Both the position numbers and the translations under genes were made by a program. From contig CAIPUQ010000026.1 in NCBI GenBank assembly GCA_903868295.1, forward strand, positions 1 to 7,259: DNA of 7,259 nucleotides, written 5' to 3'. Source of the DNA: an uncultured Roseiflexaceae bacterium. Its GTDB lineage: Bacteria; Chloroflexota; Chloroflexia; Chloroflexales; Roseiflexaceae. Below the pieces are notes generated by a model. The model ran no database searches. It saw only the letters and a list, made by a program, of their open reading frames with translations, and had not been told where the DNA came from. This document shows, one piece after another, positions 1 to 5,668 of the stretch (position 1 is its first letter; the number at the start of each line of letters is the position of its first letter).

Positions 1-480
1 CCGGTGCAGGTCACTTTCGGCAAAGTTGGCGAGCAGGATTTTGCCCACACCCGTGGCATATGCGGGGAAGCGCTTGCCCACTGCAGAGACCATCCGGATG
101 GTGTTCGTCGACTCTTCTTTGGCGACATACAGCACATCGCTGCCGTCGAGCACCGCCAAATGGACCGTCTCGTTGCAGGCGCGTGCAGTGGCACGCACGA
201 TCTCCCACCCGTCGCTGACCAAGTCGGTGCTGGCGATGTAGGCCGACCCGAGCTCGAACAACGCGGGTCCCAACCGGTACGTACGGTCGCGGAGGCCTTC
301 GCGCAGATACCCGCGCGCGACCATCGTGTTGAGCAGGCCATGGGCACTGCTCTTGGGGAACGCCAGTGCATCGCTGATTTCGGTCAACGACAACCCGTCC
401 GGGTGATGCACCAGCAACCCGAACACATCAAACACCCGCGCAGCGGATTTGACCATTTGCGGTGTGTTGGTGTCAGTCAT
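1..480 (-). CDS. IclR-family transcriptional regulator, 3' part outside window
   Basis: An open frame runs from an ATG at 480 leftwards to the window edge without a stop (160 codons), so the C-terminus is missing. The N-terminus reads MVKSAARVFDVFGLL, then LSLTEISDALAFPKSSAHGL (residues 30-49), the winged helix-turn-helix of IclR regulators. RGYL and YRLGPALFELG follow, which is the usual wing-to-linker transition. An effector-binding GAF-like domain then begins (ETVHLAVLDGSDVLYVAKEE), and the family's YATGVGKILLA motif lies near residues 141-151. IclR proteins are DNA-binding repressors or activators of catabolic genes that respond to small aromatic or organic acids; the ligand here cannot be read. 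No Shine-Dalgarno is visible before the ATG, but a good promoter lies just upstream. The neighbouring peroxidase gene is a possible target. Identification is firm; the start could also be the ATG at codon 9. Confidence 0.93.
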   Translation of the reverse strand, partial: MTDTNTPQMVKSAARVFDVFGLLVHHPDGLSLTEISDALAFPKSSAHGLLNTMVARGYLREGLRDRTYRLGPALFELGSAYIASTDLVSDGWEIVRATARACNETVHLAVLDGSDVLYVAKEESTNTIRMVSAVGKRFPAYATGVGKILLANFAESDLHR

Positions 481-512
481 GTTTATAAATGTGAACACGT
501 TTCATATACACA

Positions 513-541
513 AATTTACACAATTCTTCAGATATTGTCAA
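513..541 (-). promoter_or_regulatory. Probable sigma-70-type promoter of the iclR-like gene
   Basis: Read on the minus strand, a perfect TTGACA (541-536) is separated by 17 bases from TAAATT (518-513, 4 of 6 matches to TATAAT). Transcription would start near 506, leaving about 25 bases of leader before the ATG at 480. The stretch around the start is AT-rich and contains TGAA-N5-TTCA (493-505), a weak dyad that could be an autoregulatory operator; that part is only a guess. Confidence 0.55.
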
Positions 542-574
542 ATGACACTGGCGAGCGGGGCTTTTCGTATGTAC

Positions 575-615
575 GGGCGACGTCGTCATGCCCCGCGTAG
601 CGGGGTACGTCGCCC
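575..615. repeat. Nested intergenic hairpin
   Basis: Perfect 9-base arms GGGCGACGT (575-583) and ACGTCGCCC (607-615) enclose a second perfect stem CCCCGC/GCGGGG (591-596 and 600-605) with a GTA loop. Seven bases bulge on the left side and one on the right. It lies upstream of the iclR promoter in a non-coding gap. No T-run follows on either strand, so it is not an obvious terminator; a REP-like dispersed palindrome or a protein-binding cruciform are alternatives. Confidence 0.6.
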
Positions 616-673
616 CTGGTTGTTCGCGGTCATGCGATGTTCGCCCTTTTTCCTACCGCACAGTGCTGTTCTA

Positions 674-710
674 CAAAAGATGGCACGAGCTGCATGTGCA
701 GCTCATGCCA
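674..710 (-). terminator. Rho-independent terminator of the peroxidase gene
   Basis: On the minus strand, TGGCATGAGCTGCA (710-697) pairs with TGCAGCTCGTGCCA (694-681) at 13 of 14 positions across a minimal loop. TCTTTTG follows immediately. It lies about 30 bases beyond the peroxidase stop codon (740-742), the expected place for termination. The U-tract is short, so efficiency is uncertain. Confidence 0.7.
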
Positions 711-739
711 TGACGGGTTAGGGAGTGTTGTCGTGCCAC

Positions 740-1333
740 CTAACTCGGGCTGCGTTGCTCCCACGGATGGACGAACGCTTCTGGCTCAACGCCCAGCGCA
801 TCGGCGATGCGGTTGATGTAGTTGAAGTAGCAGATTACCTGCGTCGCATCGTGGATAATCTGGTCATCCGCACCAGCAGCACGGAGGACATCGAGGTCGG
901 CTGGTCCCATCACCTGCGGGGTTTTGGTCAGCTTCTCGGCGTATTCGAGCAATGCGCGGTCGAGTTTGCCGACGCCGGCTTGGCGCCAATCGGAGCAGAT
1001 GTGGTGGACAAACAAATCGGCCTGGTGGTCGTCGACAATCCCAAAATCTTTGACCTCAGCACGGAGGTCGTGCGCATGCGAGCGCCTTCAGTAGAGGCAG
1101 TGATTAATCGACGACGTCACCGTAGCCAGCATTTCCCGCTGACCGCGGCTGAGTGGCGAAGGGCCATGCATCAGTGCGCCGTACATGTCCATCGAAGCCT
1201 TCATGACACGTGGGTTTTGTGACATGATACCGACGATGTTCCAAATGCGCCCTGCACGTTTGATGGCCGCCTCGTACTCTTGTTTGAGGTAGCCCGTCGC
1301 TTCCTCCAACGAAAAGACTTTGATCCACGGCAT
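740..1333 (-). CDS. CMD/AhpD-like peroxidase with an in-frame UGA at the second active-site Cys (putative selenoprotein)
   Basis: The frame starts at ATG 1333 after GAGGT six bases upstream, meets TGA at 1090-1088 and continues in the same frame to TAG at 742-740: 197 residues with the TGA counted as residue 82, a normal length for peroxidase-related CMD proteins. The N-part has MPWIKVFSLEEATG and GPSPLSRGQREML; the C-part has ALLEYAEKLTKTP and CYFNYINRIADALGVEPE, all typical of the family. The catalytic set has the spacing I recall for mycobacterial AhpD (Glu118, Cys130, Cys133, His137): Glu67, Cys79, residue 82 (TGA), His86. The motif is CLY-U-RRSH, so TGA replaces exactly the peroxidatic cysteine. 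The part after the TGA has no convincing start of its own. Known members reduce peroxides through a CxxC couple. The reading is selenocysteine insertion, supported by a stem-loop downstream; a simple nonsense mutation (TGC or TGT to TGA) is the alternative. Family assignment is firm, recoding is inferred. Confidence 0.85.
1052..1069 (-). promoter_or_regulatory. Candidate bacterial SECIS stem-loop
   Basis: On the minus strand GACCTC (1069-1064) and GAGGTC (1057-1052) form a perfect 6-bp stem around the loop CGTGCT. The loop begins 25 bases after the in-frame TGA (1090-1088). As I recall the general bacterial SECIS model, the apical loop sits roughly 16-37 bases after the UGA and carries a G in its first two positions; both hold here. 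The stem is short, and a competing 5-bp hairpin (GCACG/CGTGC, 1073-1059) overlaps it, so this supports recoding without proving it. Confidence 0.45.
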
Positions 1334-1423
1334 ACGAACACCTCATCAGGATGAAGGATTACGGTGAAGGATGGCGCGTCATATTCGCGATCAACGCACG
1401 TCGGCGAGATTTCGAATCAACTA

Positions 1424-1454
1424 TTGACATCGCTCATCCATCTGTACATATTAT
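1424..1454 (+). promoter_or_regulatory. Candidate parA promoter, overlapping a minus-strand TATAAT
   Basis: On the plus strand a perfect TTGACA (1424-1429) is followed after 19 bases by TATTAT (1449-1454). The spacing is longer than ideal. A CATATT at 17 bases is the alternative -10. Transcription would leave a leader of over 100 bases carrying the heptad array. On the minus strand the same spot reads TATAAT (1455-1450) and could serve the peroxidase gene, although no matching -35 is visible. The rest of the 1334-1575 gap holds nothing else recognised. Confidence 0.35.
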
Positions 1455-1493
1455 AGGTGGAAGTCCCTACAACGTCGCATCTTGTCTCCACCC

Positions 1494-1533
1494 AATTCCT
1501 AATTCCTAATTCATACTTCCTAATTCATAATTC
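1494..1533 (+). repeat. AATTCMT heptad tandem array (left)
   Basis: Five 7-base units are read in succession, AATTCCT, AATTCCT, AATTCAT, ACTTCCT and AATTCAT, then a partial AATTC. These resemble the short tandemly repeated repetitive (STRR) heptamers common in cyanobacteria and some other filamentous bacteria. The array lies just upstream of parA. The complementary unit, ATGAATT, forms a second array at 4334-4409. Confidence 0.8.
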
Positions 1534-1575
1534 GCCCGTGGTATCATAGAACTACTTCTACTACAGGATGTAACA

Positions 1576-2553
1576 ATGGCACGTATCGTCACCGTCGCAA
1601 ACCTCAAGGGCGGCATCGGCAAAACGACCACCGTGATTAATATCGGCGCGGGCTTGGCCTTGCGTGGCGTCAAAGTGCTGTTGGTCGACACCGATCCGCA
1701 GGGCAATTTGTCGACCTCACTCGGTGTCACCGCCAAACACACCCTCTACGAACTCATGATCGAGGCGATGGAGCCAGCGCGCGTCATCGTGCCTGCTCGC
1801 TATAATTTGGATCTCGTCGTTGCCGACACGACCTTGCTGATGGCCCAGACAACCATGTCACGGGGCACCGACTGGGGCAACACACTGGGCAAGGCGCTGG
1901 CGCAGGTCGAGGATTATTACGATCTGATTTTGATCGACTCGAGTGGGTCGTTGACCCCGATGAACGCCAATGCGTTGGTGGCCTCGCACGATATCATTGC
2001 CCCGACGACCGTCGAGCCGTTTTCGGTGCGTGGGCTCGAGCTGCTCCATCAGCAGGTCAAAAACATGAAGGACAGCACGGATTCGATTCGCCTCATCGTG
2101 CCGACCATGTACGACCCGCGTTCGCGTCAGGCGCTCGATCTGCTCGAAGGCCTGCAACAGCAATACGGCAACAAAATCACCCAACCCATCCGCGTCAACG
2201 TCAAATTGTCCGAATCGCCGATGCACGGCAAATCGATTTTCGAGTACGACGACGAAAGCCGCGGCGCCGAAGACTACCGCGTGCTGGTCGACCGCATTAT
2301 CGACACCCTCAACATTGTCGCCACCGGCGACGCGCGCCCCAACATCCAACAGCGCCTCAAACCTGCCAGCGTCGCCGAAGCGGGCGTCAACATCAGCGCT
2401 GGTGCAACGGCTTCGCGCCAACAACCCGTCTATGAGCTCCAGGTCTGCCCCCGCTGCGGCCGCGATGTGCGTTATGCCAGCGCCGCCGGCTACCGCATCA
2501 TGATCTGCAATTCGTGCGGCTATACCAAGCAGATGTTGACGCGGAATCGGTAG
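1576..2553 (+). CDS. ParA/Soj-type ATPase with C-terminal zinc ribbon
   Basis: The protein has 325 residues from ATG 1576, with AGGA seven bases upstream. It has the deviant Walker A KGGIGKTTT (signature Lys11, catalytic Lys16), the Walker A' region VDTDPQGN (37-44) and a Walker B strand LILIDS ending at Asp121. ParA-family ATPases dimerise on ATP, bind DNA nonspecifically and position plasmids, chromosomes or protein complexes. Here the usual proline pair after the Walker B aspartate is SSG. The last 36 residues add a CPRC-x16-CNSC ribbon (Cys291, 294, 311, 314), probably a zinc-binding module outside the core family fold. No parB neighbour is present, so it is an orphan that may partition or localise something other than a replicon. 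The last 20 codons lie in a 59-bp repeat that recurs after the dprA-like gene, which implies something was inserted at the gene's 3' end. The ATPase call is firm; the cargo is unknown. Confidence 0.92.
   Translation: MARIVTVANLKGGIGKTTTVINIGAGLALRGVKVLLVDTDPQGNLSTSLGVTAKHTLYELMIEAMEPARVIVPARYNLDLVVADTTLLMAQTTMSRGTDWGNTLGKALAQVEDYYDLILIDSSGSLTPMNANALVASHDIIAPTTVEPFSVRGLELLHQQVKNMKDSTDSIRLIVPTMYDPRSRQALDLLEGLQQQYGNKITQPIRVNVKLSESPMHGKSIFEYDDESRGAEDYRVLVDRIIDTLNIVATGDARPNIQQRLKPASVAEAGVNISAGATASRQQPVYELQVCPRCGRDVRYASAAGYRIMICNSCGYTKQMLTRNR
2489..2547 (+). repeat. 59-bp direct repeat, left copy (inside parA 3' end)
   Basis: This copy matches 4270-4328 at 58 of 59 positions, with a constant offset of 1781 bases. 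The single difference is C at 2520 against T at 4301, a synonymous glycine change. It encodes the second half of the ParA zinc ribbon, from Tyr306 onwards, up to the penultimate residue. Beyond it the two copies differ: CGG-TAG here and AGA-TGA at the right copy, both giving Arg then stop. It looks like the left attachment or recombination boundary of the inserted cassette. Confidence 0.9.
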
Positions 2554-2574
2554 ACTACACCGTATCTTTTAAAT

Positions 2575-2588
2575 ACCACAAATGTGGT
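2575..2588. promoter_or_regulatory. Possible operator dyad upstream of the cassette genes
   Basis: ACCACA-AA-TGTGGT is a perfect 6-base dyad around two bases, 48 bases before the phosphoribosyltransferase start. It lies between the parA stop and the Shine-Dalgarno, in an AT-rich stretch that would have to contain the cassette's own promoter. No clear -35/-10 pair was found; TATTGT near 2600 is the best -10 candidate. It may be an operator, or simply chance symmetry. Confidence 0.3.
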
Positions 2589-2636
2589 CGAATAAATTGT
2601 TATTGTACTTTCCGATGCGTTTTGCAGAGGAAGAAC

Positions 2637-3272
2637 ATGAAGCCATTTACCATTAACCCAAACCCATTTCTCAAAATCAGTACGCAGGGCTTTTACAGTA
2701 TCAATTACTATCGCCACGGGCACCCTTTACATCCTACGTGCCTTACCGACCTCAAAAACACATTCAATAATCAAAACGATGAGAACGGCAGAAAAAAACT
2801 CAAAACTGCATTGATTGAAGTACGTAACCACTTGCGTAGTGCTATCCCAGAGATTGATAAACTCATAAACTTTCCTTCACCTGTGCTGTGCGTTGTCCCT
2901 CGTGCGAAAGCTGAAGACCAGTATGAAGTGCCTCAAACGTTGTTTCGGTATGCAGTAGAACTTTTTGCGAAAGAGTCTGAACAGTACATTGATGGTTCCC
3001 GTTACATCTTGCGCCACACGAATACGAAAACAACACATCTCCGATCAGATTTTTCCGGGTACGTCAATGACGGCGCATCACCGTACCCCGGAATAACACT
3101 TTCGACGTGTGACATAAACCCCAAAGTCAGGGGTAAGCATATCCTGCTGATCGACGATATATATACTCCCGGAGTGAATATTGATGAGGATGCGATTCAA
3201 GCTCTGTATAATTGTGGTGCTGCACATGTGACATTTTATGCAGTCGCAAAAACCGATTCATTGCACGCCTAA
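2637..3272 (+). CDS. ComF-like phosphoribosyltransferase
   Basis: The start is ATG 2637, preceded by AGAGG at six bases, giving 211 residues; a longer frame from 2514 would only re-read the parA tail. The C-terminal segment HILLIDDIYTPGVNIDE carries the type I phosphoribosyltransferase PRPP loop (Asp173, Asp174, Thr177, Gly179). LCVVPRAK near 84-91 and ILRHTNTKTTHLRS (124-137) resemble the corresponding strands and the R-x-x-T-x-x-x motif of ComF-type enzymes. The N-terminal zinc finger of standard ComFC is absent; residues 1-75 are instead a Lys/Asn-rich segment I do not recognise. Members transfer phosphoribosyl groups between PRPP and a base, though the substrate of ComF relatives is largely unknown. 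The gene is followed after 20 bases by the dprA-like gene, probably in one transcript. Its function with the DprA partner is inferred, perhaps DNA uptake, repair or nucleotide-based defence. Confidence 0.82.
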   Translation: MKPFTINPNPFLKISTQGFYSINYYRHGHPLHPTCLTDLKNTFNNQNDENGRKKLKTALIEVRNHLRSAIPEIDKLINFPSPVLCVVPRAKAEDQYEVPQTLFRYAVELFAKESEQYIDGSRYILRHTNTKTTHLRSDFSGYVNDGASPYPGITLSTCDINPKVRGKHILLIDDIYTPGVNIDEDAIQALYNCGAAHVTFYAVAKTDSLHA

Positions 3273-3292
3273 TAACTGTTAAGGGTACTCAC

Positions 3293-4270
3293 ATGAACGC
3301 AACGCAGTCAACACTTTTGATCGCAACTGCATTAACGTATAAGGGGATTGGCTCAAGTTGGATTATCAAAAACCAAGAGAAACTCACCGATATTGAGCAT
3401 CTCGTTGCATTGTTACAACGCGATGTACGTCGAGACGAAGAACCACCCAACATCCAGCATTTTCGCGAGACACTTACCCGTGTCGAACAGCAACACAACG
3501 GTATCCTGACGAGGATTGAAGGAGTTATTTCTTTTCTCGACCCGACGTTCCCAGACCTACGTGGCAACGTAAAAGATGGTGATAGACCCGTATTGCTTTA
3601 CTATCGCGGGGATATCAGTCTGCTCAAGAAGAAAAATCGTAATGTCGCCGTCGTCGGTCACTTAAATCCCGATTCTGCCACAATACGGTTTGAAACAGAT
3701 GTCGTCGATGAATTAATCAATGAAGGTATTACCATCGTGAGTGGGCTCGCGCAAGGATGCGATGCAGTGGCACATCAACAGACACTCAAGCGCGGTGGAA
3801 AAACGGTTGCAGTACTCCCAAGCCCCGTTGACAATGTGATTCCATCGCAACACCGTGATCTGGCAGACCAGATAGTGACCAACGGCGGTCTACTTGTCTC
3901 GGAGTATTGGGCAAATCCTTACGCACGTATGGAGCAAATTAGCAGATTTGTCACACGAGACCGGCTACAGGCAGCATTCAGCGATGGAATACTGTTAGTC
4001 GCCAGCTATGCGGAAGCAGATAAGGGTTTTGATAGTGGATCACGTCATGCCCTAGCGAAAGCAAAGCAATACAGTATTCCGCGGGCTGTACTATATGATG
4101 AAACTATCTGTACAAACGATCCTGCATATAATCTGAATCGACAATTGCAATTGACCGACACCGTTACCACAATCACGCCTTCGACAATCCGTGTTGGACT
4201 CGATAACTTTCTGTCAACACCACCTCGCACTGAAAAACAAACCAGTGTTGAACAAATGACAATGTTCTAG
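3293..4270 (+). CDS. Divergent DprA/Smf-family protein (SLOG/Rossmann fold)
   Basis: The start is ATG 3293 with AAGGG seven bases upstream, giving 325 residues; an upstream in-frame start at 3212 lies within the preceding gene. Residues 8-25 (LLIATALTYKGIGSSWII) resemble the small helix-hairpin-helix N-domain of DprA. The Rossmann core follows in family order: RPVLLYYRG (98-106), VAVVG (118-122), VSGLAQGCDAVAH (149-161), KTVAVLPSPVDNVIP (170-184), LLVSE (200-204) and RFVTRDRLQAAFSDGILLV (218-236). DprA loads RecA on single-stranded DNA during transformation, and related SLOG proteins bind nucleotides. Departures from standard DprA: GSR is replaced by GHL after the first strand, RNR is RDR, and the C-terminal winged-helix domain is missing. 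The tail instead ends EQMTMF, similar to a sliding-clamp-binding pentapeptide. The stop lies directly at the right 59-bp repeat. Family call firm, role open. Confidence 0.88.
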   Translation: MNATQSTLLIATALTYKGIGSSWIIKNQEKLTDIEHLVALLQRDVRRDEEPPNIQHFRETLTRVEQQHNGILTRIEGVISFLDPTFPDLRGNVKDGDRPVLLYYRGDISLLKKKNRNVAVVGHLNPDSATIRFETDVVDELINEGITIVSGLAQGCDAVAHQQTLKRGGKTVAVLPSPVDNVIPSQHRDLADQIVTNGGLLVSEYWANPYARMEQISRFVTRDRLQAAFSDGILLVASYAEADKGFDSGSRHALAKAKQYSIPRAVLYDETICTNDPAYNLNRQLQLTDTVTTITPSTIRVGLDNFLSTPPRTEKQTSVEQMTMF

Positions 4271-4334
4271 CTACCGCATCATGATCTGCAATTCGTGCGG
4301 TTATACCAAGCAGATGTTGACGCGGAATAGATGA
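4270..4334 (+). pseudogene. Start-less duplicate of the parA 3' end (right 59-bp repeat)
   Basis: This right copy of the direct repeat begins on the last base of the dprA-like stop codon. It re-encodes the final 20 ParA residues (Tyr306 to Arg325) and closes with its own in-frame TGA at 4332-4334. Without a start codon or a frame continuing from upstream it should not be expressed. It is probably the original end of parA, displaced by the inserted cassette. Heptad repeats begin immediately after it. Confidence 0.88.
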
Positions 4335-4409
4335 AAAATTATGAATTATGAATTATGAATTATGAATTACGAATTGGTATGACAATCCGCGAATTATGAA
4401 TGATGAATG
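4334..4409 (+). repeat. ATGAATT heptad tandem array (right)
   Basis: A degenerate AAAAATT unit (4334-4340) is followed by four perfect ATGAATT units (4341-4368) and an ACGAATT unit (4369-4375). After a short break come more degenerate copies (GAATTATGAATGATGAATGG, 4391-4410). The unit is the reverse complement of AATTCAT in the array at 1494-1533. The remainder of the gap to 4456 holds no recognised site, only weak dyads. Confidence 0.8.
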
Positions 4410-4456
4410 GAGCGTTGTTGCTTCATGCTCATCAGAGTGTATGGCGAACGCGCAAT

Positions 4457-5668
4457 TTACTCGATGTCGAGACGCAGTACTTGGCCTTTTCGGTAATCGC
4501 TGACATATATCACCCCGTCGGCATCTCGTCCAAACGATGAAATCTGCAAATCCGTTTCTGCAATGATCTGTGACCCAGATTGGGCGTCCCACATCCAGAT
4601 TACCCCACTACAAAAGTCACCGTAGATAACTGCTTCCAGACCATCCAAACGTGGGTGCGGTATCGTCTCGCCGCCGGTTATCGAGCAGTTCCCAGCTGTG
4701 TGCGCATACACCGCAACTGGATCAGTCAATCCTGGATTATCGCAATCAGGCGTCCCTGCTTGCCGACACTCGTTGCCCTCGCGCAGTCGCCAACCAAAGT
4801 TCGTCGTCGGCAAATCCGCCAGCGACACCACATTCAATTCTTCGAGCTTGTCTTGGCCGACATCGGCTATCCAGATTGATTGGTCTGCCATAAACCCAAA
4901 TCGCCACGGATTACGCAATCCAACGGCAACAATCTCGGGCAACCAATCGGCTTGCACGGGTTGCCCAGCAGGGATCGCATACGGCACTTGGCCATTACTG
5001 ACATCGAGTCGCAATACTTTGCCGAGTAGGCTCTGCGTGTTTTGCCCGTAGTTTTGTGGATCGTTGCCCGAGCCACCATCGCCGGTTGCAACATAAAGGT
5101 ACTGATCCGGACCGAATGCAATAAACCCACCATTGTGATTTGCATACGGTTGTGAAATAGCGATGACCAGTGACATCCCAGTTATGTCTGGTTTATTGTC
5201 GATCATCGGCATCCGCGACACGACTGTAGCACGATCAGATGCACGGGTATAACTCACAAAAAGCTCTGACTGGAACGGACTCAATGCCACACTGAACAAT
5301 CCACGTTCTGACGAATCTGCATCGACCAAATCACGCATATCGAGCCAAACCGAGCCATCGGTCAGTCGTCGAATAACGCCAATTTGTTCGATTACCGCAG
5401 CCGTACCATCCGGCAGTGCAAAGACATGACCGGGTCGATCAAGCTCTGCGATGATCGGCGTCAATTTGATTTGGATCGGGGTGGTGTTCGACAGCGCGGT
5501 GTCAGTAGCCGTACCAGCAGCATTCACGATCGGCGTACTCGTGGGCACCGTCTCACCCGCACGCGTGTCCTGCGTCGGAGCAATCGGCGCGACGTTCGTG
5601 GCAGCGGGTTGACATGCAGTTGCAGCAAGCAGTGCAAGCAAAAGAATCAAGTATTTTATTGTTGACAT
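4457..5668 (-). CDS. PQQ-dependent sugar dehydrogenase-like lipoprotein (GSDH family)
   Basis: The start chosen is ATG 5668 (403 residues). The 28 codons upstream, from a TTG at 5752, would bury the signal peptide. Residues 1-19 (MSTIKYLILLLALLAATAC) form a lipoprotein signal with lipid-carrying Cys19, followed by a Thr/Pro/Ala-rich tether to about residue 65, so the protein sits on the outer face of the membrane. The propeller shows NHNGG with the probable catalytic His178, FGPDQYLYVATGDGG (185-199), GKVLRLDV, VGLRNPWRFGF (249-259), IADVGQDKLEELN and NFGWR, all marks of the glucose/sorbosone dehydrogenase family (YliI-type). Such proteins oxidise aldose sugars with pyrroloquinoline quinone; the actual substrate is not predictable, and some members have none known. 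Four cysteines near 301-352 may form disulfides. The pfkB-like gene ends 90 bases upstream on the same strand. A weak promoter (TTGATT at 5715-5710, TATAGA at 5690-5685) may serve it alone. Confidence 0.88.
   Translation of the reverse strand: MSTIKYLILLLALLAATACQPAATNVAPIAPTQDTRAGETVPTSTPIVNAAGTATDTALSNTTPIQIKLTPIIAELDRPGHVFALPDGTAAVIEQIGVIRRLTDGSVWLDMRDLVDADSSERGLFSVALSPFQSELFVSYTRASDRATVVSRMPMIDNKPDITGMSLVIAISQPYANHNGGFIAFGPDQYLYVATGDGGSGNDPQNYGQNTQSLLGKVLRLDVSNGQVPYAIPAGQPVQADWLPEIVAVGLRNPWRFGFMADQSIWIADVGQDKLEELNVVSLADLPTTNFGWRLREGNECRQAGTPDCDNPGLTDPVAVYAHTAGNCSITGGETIPHPRLDGLEAVIYGDFCSGVIWMWDAQSGSQIIAETDLQISSFGRDADGVIYVSDYRKGQVLRLDIE

Larger units (their letters stand above)
2489..4328 (+). 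mobile_element. Putative integrated PRTase-DprA cassette inserted at the parA 3' end
   Basis: About 1.7 kb with two genes is bounded by the 59-bp direct repeat. The inside is visibly richer in A and T than parA or the right-hand genes: the 60 bases from 2761 hold 20 G+C, against 31 in the 60 from 2161. Codon choice also differs. Recombination between the two repeats would remove the whole cassette and leave an unchanged ParA protein ending in Arg-stop. That is the logic of elements that insert in gene 3' ends and carry a replacement end. No integrase, transposase or terminal inverted repeat is present, so the element would be non-autonomous, a remnant, or placed by homologous recombination. 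A local duplication of the parA tail followed by insertion is the alternative. Confidence 0.6.

Noticed and set aside
4..600. Long plus-strand open frame of 198 codons
   Set aside because: It lies antisense to the iclR-like gene, whose minus-strand translation shows clear family motifs. The plus-strand product has no recognisable motif, and its end crosses the iclR promoter and the nested hairpin.
740..1015. Separate downstream gene starting at TTG 1015
   Set aside because: The frame is identical to that of the upstream half, the TTG has no ribosome site and the segment is the C-terminal half of one CMD protein; it is better read as one gene with an internal TGA.
725..1222. Plus-strand frame of 165 codons
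   Set aside because: Antisense shadow of the peroxidase gene, which has a ribosome site, family motifs and a terminator on the minus strand.
1858..2424. Minus-strand frame of 188 codons inside parA
   Set aside because: Shadow of the ParA gene. No motif was seen, and the plus-strand frame is unquestionably coding.
2514..2636. N-terminal extension of the phosphoribosyltransferase with several cysteines
   Set aside because: Its first codons re-read the parA tail in another frame, and the ATG at 2637 has a good AGAGG site. The apparent cysteine cluster is therefore not taken as a zinc finger.
4334..4409. CRISPR-like array
   Set aside because: The unit is only 7 bases with no unique spacers; it is a simple tandem heptad repeat.
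4401..4434. Weak dyad TGAT...ATCA with GAGC/GCTC downstream of the dehydrogenase gene
   Set aside because: The stem is interrupted and not followed by a T-run, so it is not supported as a terminator.
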